The notes under the pieces: model-generated | Database searches by the model: none | What the model was told of the DNA's origin: nothing | Seen by the model: only the letters and a program-made list of their open reading frames with translations | Made by a program: the position numbers and the translations under genes | NCBI GenBank assembly: GCA_947466075.1 | Contig: CANIBP010000006.1 | Location: 1-64,000, forward strand | DNA: 64,000 bases | Source of the DNA: Verrucomicrobiaceae bacterium | GTDB taxonomy: Bacteria; Verrucomicrobiota; Verrucomicrobiia; Verrucomicrobiales; Verrucomicrobiaceae | Direction: 5' to 3' | Part shown: piece by piece, positions 62,348 through 64,000 of the stretch | Numbering within the stretch: the stretch's first letter is position 1 | How the letters are laid out: every line of letters begins with the position of its first letter

Positions 62348-64000
62348 ATGAAGCTCTCCAACCTCCTCCTGTTTGCGTGTTCTGCGTCTTTTTGCGGCCA
62401 ACTCATCGCCGCCGAAGGTCTGCATCCGATCAAGTACAACAACCCCGGCCTCGTCGTGGATCTCGAGGTCGGTCTGTGGGCCTGGCCGGTGCCGTGTGAT
62501 GCGGATGGCGACGGCGACTTCGATTTGATCGTCTCCTGCCCCGACAAGCCTCACAACGGCATCTATCTCTTTGAAAACACCACCGGCGACACCGCGAAGA
62601 ACGCGATGCCGGTGTTCAAACCGGGCAAGTTCATCAGCAAGACGGCACCCTATGTCATGCCGAGTTATGTGAATGGCCAGATGCGCGTGCTGACACCCGG
62701 CGCTGAATATCTGAACTTCACCAAGACCGGTCTCGATGAAAAGGTCAAGCTGCCCATCGACAGCAAATGGTTCAAACCACAGGGCAAACAACCCAAAGGT
62801 CCGAAGGTGCGGCACAACCAGTTGCGCTACGTTGATTACGATGGCGACGGCAAGACCGACCTCGTCAACGCCATTGAAGACTGGAGCTACTACGGCTGGG
62901 ACGATGCCTGGAACGAGAAGGGCGAGTGGATGAACGGCCCACTGCACGGCTTCGTCTTTATCTTCCGGAACACCGGCACCGACGCTGAACCAAAGTATGA
63001 AAAAGAGTTCCGCGTACAGCCCGTGGACACCTTTGGCTGTCCTTCGCCGAACTTCGAGGACTTCGACAAAGATGGCGATCTCGACCTGCTCTGCGGCGAG
63101 TTCCTCGACAAGTTCACCTACTTTGAAAACATCGGCACGCGCACCGAGCCGAAGTATGCCAAGGGTCGCCGCGTGTTCGATCCAGCCGGGAAGTTCCTGC
63201 ATATGGATCTCGAAATGATCGACCCCATCGCCTTCGATTGGGACAAGGATGGCGACTTCGATCTCATCTGCGGCGACGAAGACGGTCGCGTCGCTTTCAT
63301 CAAGAACACTGGCAAACTCGGCATCGACAAAACGCCCGTGTTTGAAAAGCCGCGCTACTTCCAGCAGGAGGCCGACGAGATCAATTTCGGCGCGCTCGTC
63401 ACGCTCTACGGCTGCGACTGGGATGGCGACAAAGACACCGATGTCATCGCAGGCAACACCGCCGGTTACATCGCCTTCATCGAGAACCTCAGCGGTCCCG
63501 GCGTCGCTGAACCGAAGTTTGCCGCGCCTGCGAAGCTCAAGGCCGGTGGCAAAACGCTGCGCATCATGGCCGGCAAGAACGGCAGCATCCAAGGCCCCGC
63601 CGAGGCGAAGTGGGGCTACACCACGCAAACCGTTGCCGATTGGGATGGCGATGGCGATCTCGACCTCATCGCCAACAGCATTCTTGGCAAAGTCGTGTGG
63701 TTTGAAAACACCGGCAGCAAGACCAAGCCCGAACTCGCCGCAGCGCAGCCGGTGGAAGTCGAATGGAACGGTGAGCAGCCCAAACTCGCCTGGGGTTGGC
63801 TGCGGCCCGAAGGCAAAGCGTTGCTCACGCAATGGCGCACCACGCCTGTGGCGATTGATTGGAACAAAGACGGCCTCACCGATCTCGTCATGCTCGACCA
63901 CGAAGGCTACCTCAGCTTCTTCCAGCGCACGAAAACCGGCCTACAACCTCCGCAACGCATCTTCGCCGACGCGAATGGCAAACTCCTTCAACTCAACGCT
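62348..64000 (+). CDS. Secreted FG-GAP/VCBS-repeat protein (3' end outside window)
   Basis: The frame starts at the ATG at 62348 and stays open for 551 codons to the window edge. A signal peptide (MKLSNLLLFACSASFCGQ) is followed by FG-GAP/VCBS beta-propeller repeats, shown by many calcium-binding loops: DADGDGDFDLIV, DYDGDGKTDLV, DFDKDGDLDLL, DWDKDGDFDLI, DWDGDKDTDVI and DWDGDGDLDLI. Such proteins are exported and bind ligands or polysaccharide. The C-terminal domain is unknown because it is missing. A long antisense frame covers the same region and is a shadow. Confidence 0.9.
   Translation, partial: MKLSNLLLFACSASFCGQLIAAEGLHPIKYNNPGLVVDLEVGLWAWPVPCDADGDGDFDLIVSCPDKPHNGIYLFENTTGDTAKNAMPVFKPGKFISKTAPYVMPSYVNGQMRVLTPGAEYLNFTKTGLDEKVKLPIDSKWFKPQGKQPKGPKVRHNQLRYVDYDGDGKTDLVNAIEDWSYYGWDDAWNEKGEWMNGPLHGFVFIFRNTGTDAEPKYEKEFRVQPVDTFGCPSPNFEDFDKDGDLDLLCGEFLDKFTYFENIGTRTEPKYAKGRRVFDPAGKFLHMDLEMIDPIAFDWDKDGDFDLICGDEDGRVAFIKNTGKLGIDKTPVFEKPRYFQQEADEINFGALVTLYGCDWDGDKDTDVIAGNTAGYIAFIENLSGPGVAEPKFAAPAKLKAGGKTLRIMAGKNGSIQGPAEAKWGYTTQTVADWDGDGDLDLIANSILGKVVWFENTGSKTKPELAAAQPVEVEWNGEQPKLAWGWLRPEGKALLTQWRTTPVAIDWNKDGLTDLVMLDHEGYLSFFQRTKTGLQPPQRIFADANGKLLQLNA

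Noticed and set aside
62330..63901. 523-residue antisense reading frame on the minus strand
   Set aside because: It mirrors the FG-GAP gene, whose Asp/Gly-rich calcium loops give open antisense frames; its translation has no recognisable domain.

Overview
The window looks like a chromosomal segment of a Verrucomicrobium, closest in style to Verrucomicrobiaceae/Prosthecobacter. This is inferred from gene content, not from a marker gene: a PVC-type HEAT/cytochrome c dehydrogenase, a ThuA protein, a TMEM43 protein, a fused MurC-MurB, DUF2851, paired secretin-short-domain proteins, many secreted proteins, and mostly high-GC genes that often lack a clear Shine-Dalgarno sequence. No rRNA, tRNA or CRISPR array was recognised.

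Layout. 0-0.5 kb: an O-antigen-ligase-like gene cut off at a junction carrying two copies of an IS-end-like repeat. 0.5-2.8 kb: murC-murB fusion. 2.9-5.8 kb: an AT-richer two-gene module, an OLD/RecF-like DUF3696 ATPase and an unassigned partner, which is a candidate anti-phage system. 5.8-12.7 kb: LysR regulator, then a minus-strand block (HAD phosphatase, GH62 arabinofuranosidase fused to secretin-like repeats, a stand-alone secretin-like protein, DUF2851, pectate lyase) suited to plant-polysaccharide use. 12.7-22.1 kb: DUF1990/YndJ pair, DUF4160/DUF2442 pair, ThuA and sialidase-like secreted proteins, DUF2238-like membrane protein, OpgG, RsgA, an L,D-transpeptidase and a pseudouridine synthase. 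22.2-30.4 kb: lipoamide dehydrogenase with a coupled lipoprotein, two tandem trypsin/PDZ proteins (one apparently inactive with an inserted PDZ), M24 peptidase, RsmE, MobA, MOSC and an oxidoreductase. 30.4-37.5 kb: kinase-receiver fusion with a nucleotidyltransferase, a frameshifted TMEM43 gene, the PVC dehydrogenase and an amidase. 37.6-42.3 kb: ribonucleotide reductase nrdB-nrdA, with the radical tyrosine of NrdB replaced by leucine and possible NrdR boxes upstream.

42.3-49.1 kb is an accessory island: a small membrane protein, an integrase C-terminal relic, a 622-residue zinc-ribbon-array/nuclease/NUMOD-like protein, a roughly 1-kb minisatellite of 21-bp period, an acyltransferase, a decayed AraC fragment related to the intact AraC gene at 51.3 kb, HigBA and an Imm50-like protein. 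49.2-64 kb returns to ordinary genes: secreted DUF3395-like and DUF3298 proteins, AraC regulator, a secreted propeller-like protein, sterol desaturase family protein, RodZ-like protein, a GH-GT2 fusion, a DedA/VTT protein, DUF5069, a fucose-isomerase-like protein, and an FG-GAP protein running off the end.

The most novel-looking items are the ATPase/partner module (2929-5760), the zinc-ribbon nuclease (43345-45213) with its relic-rich surroundings, the 21-bp minisatellite, the circularly interrupted pseudo-protease and the GH62-secretin-domain fusion. All function calls come from reading motifs by eye; no database search was run.
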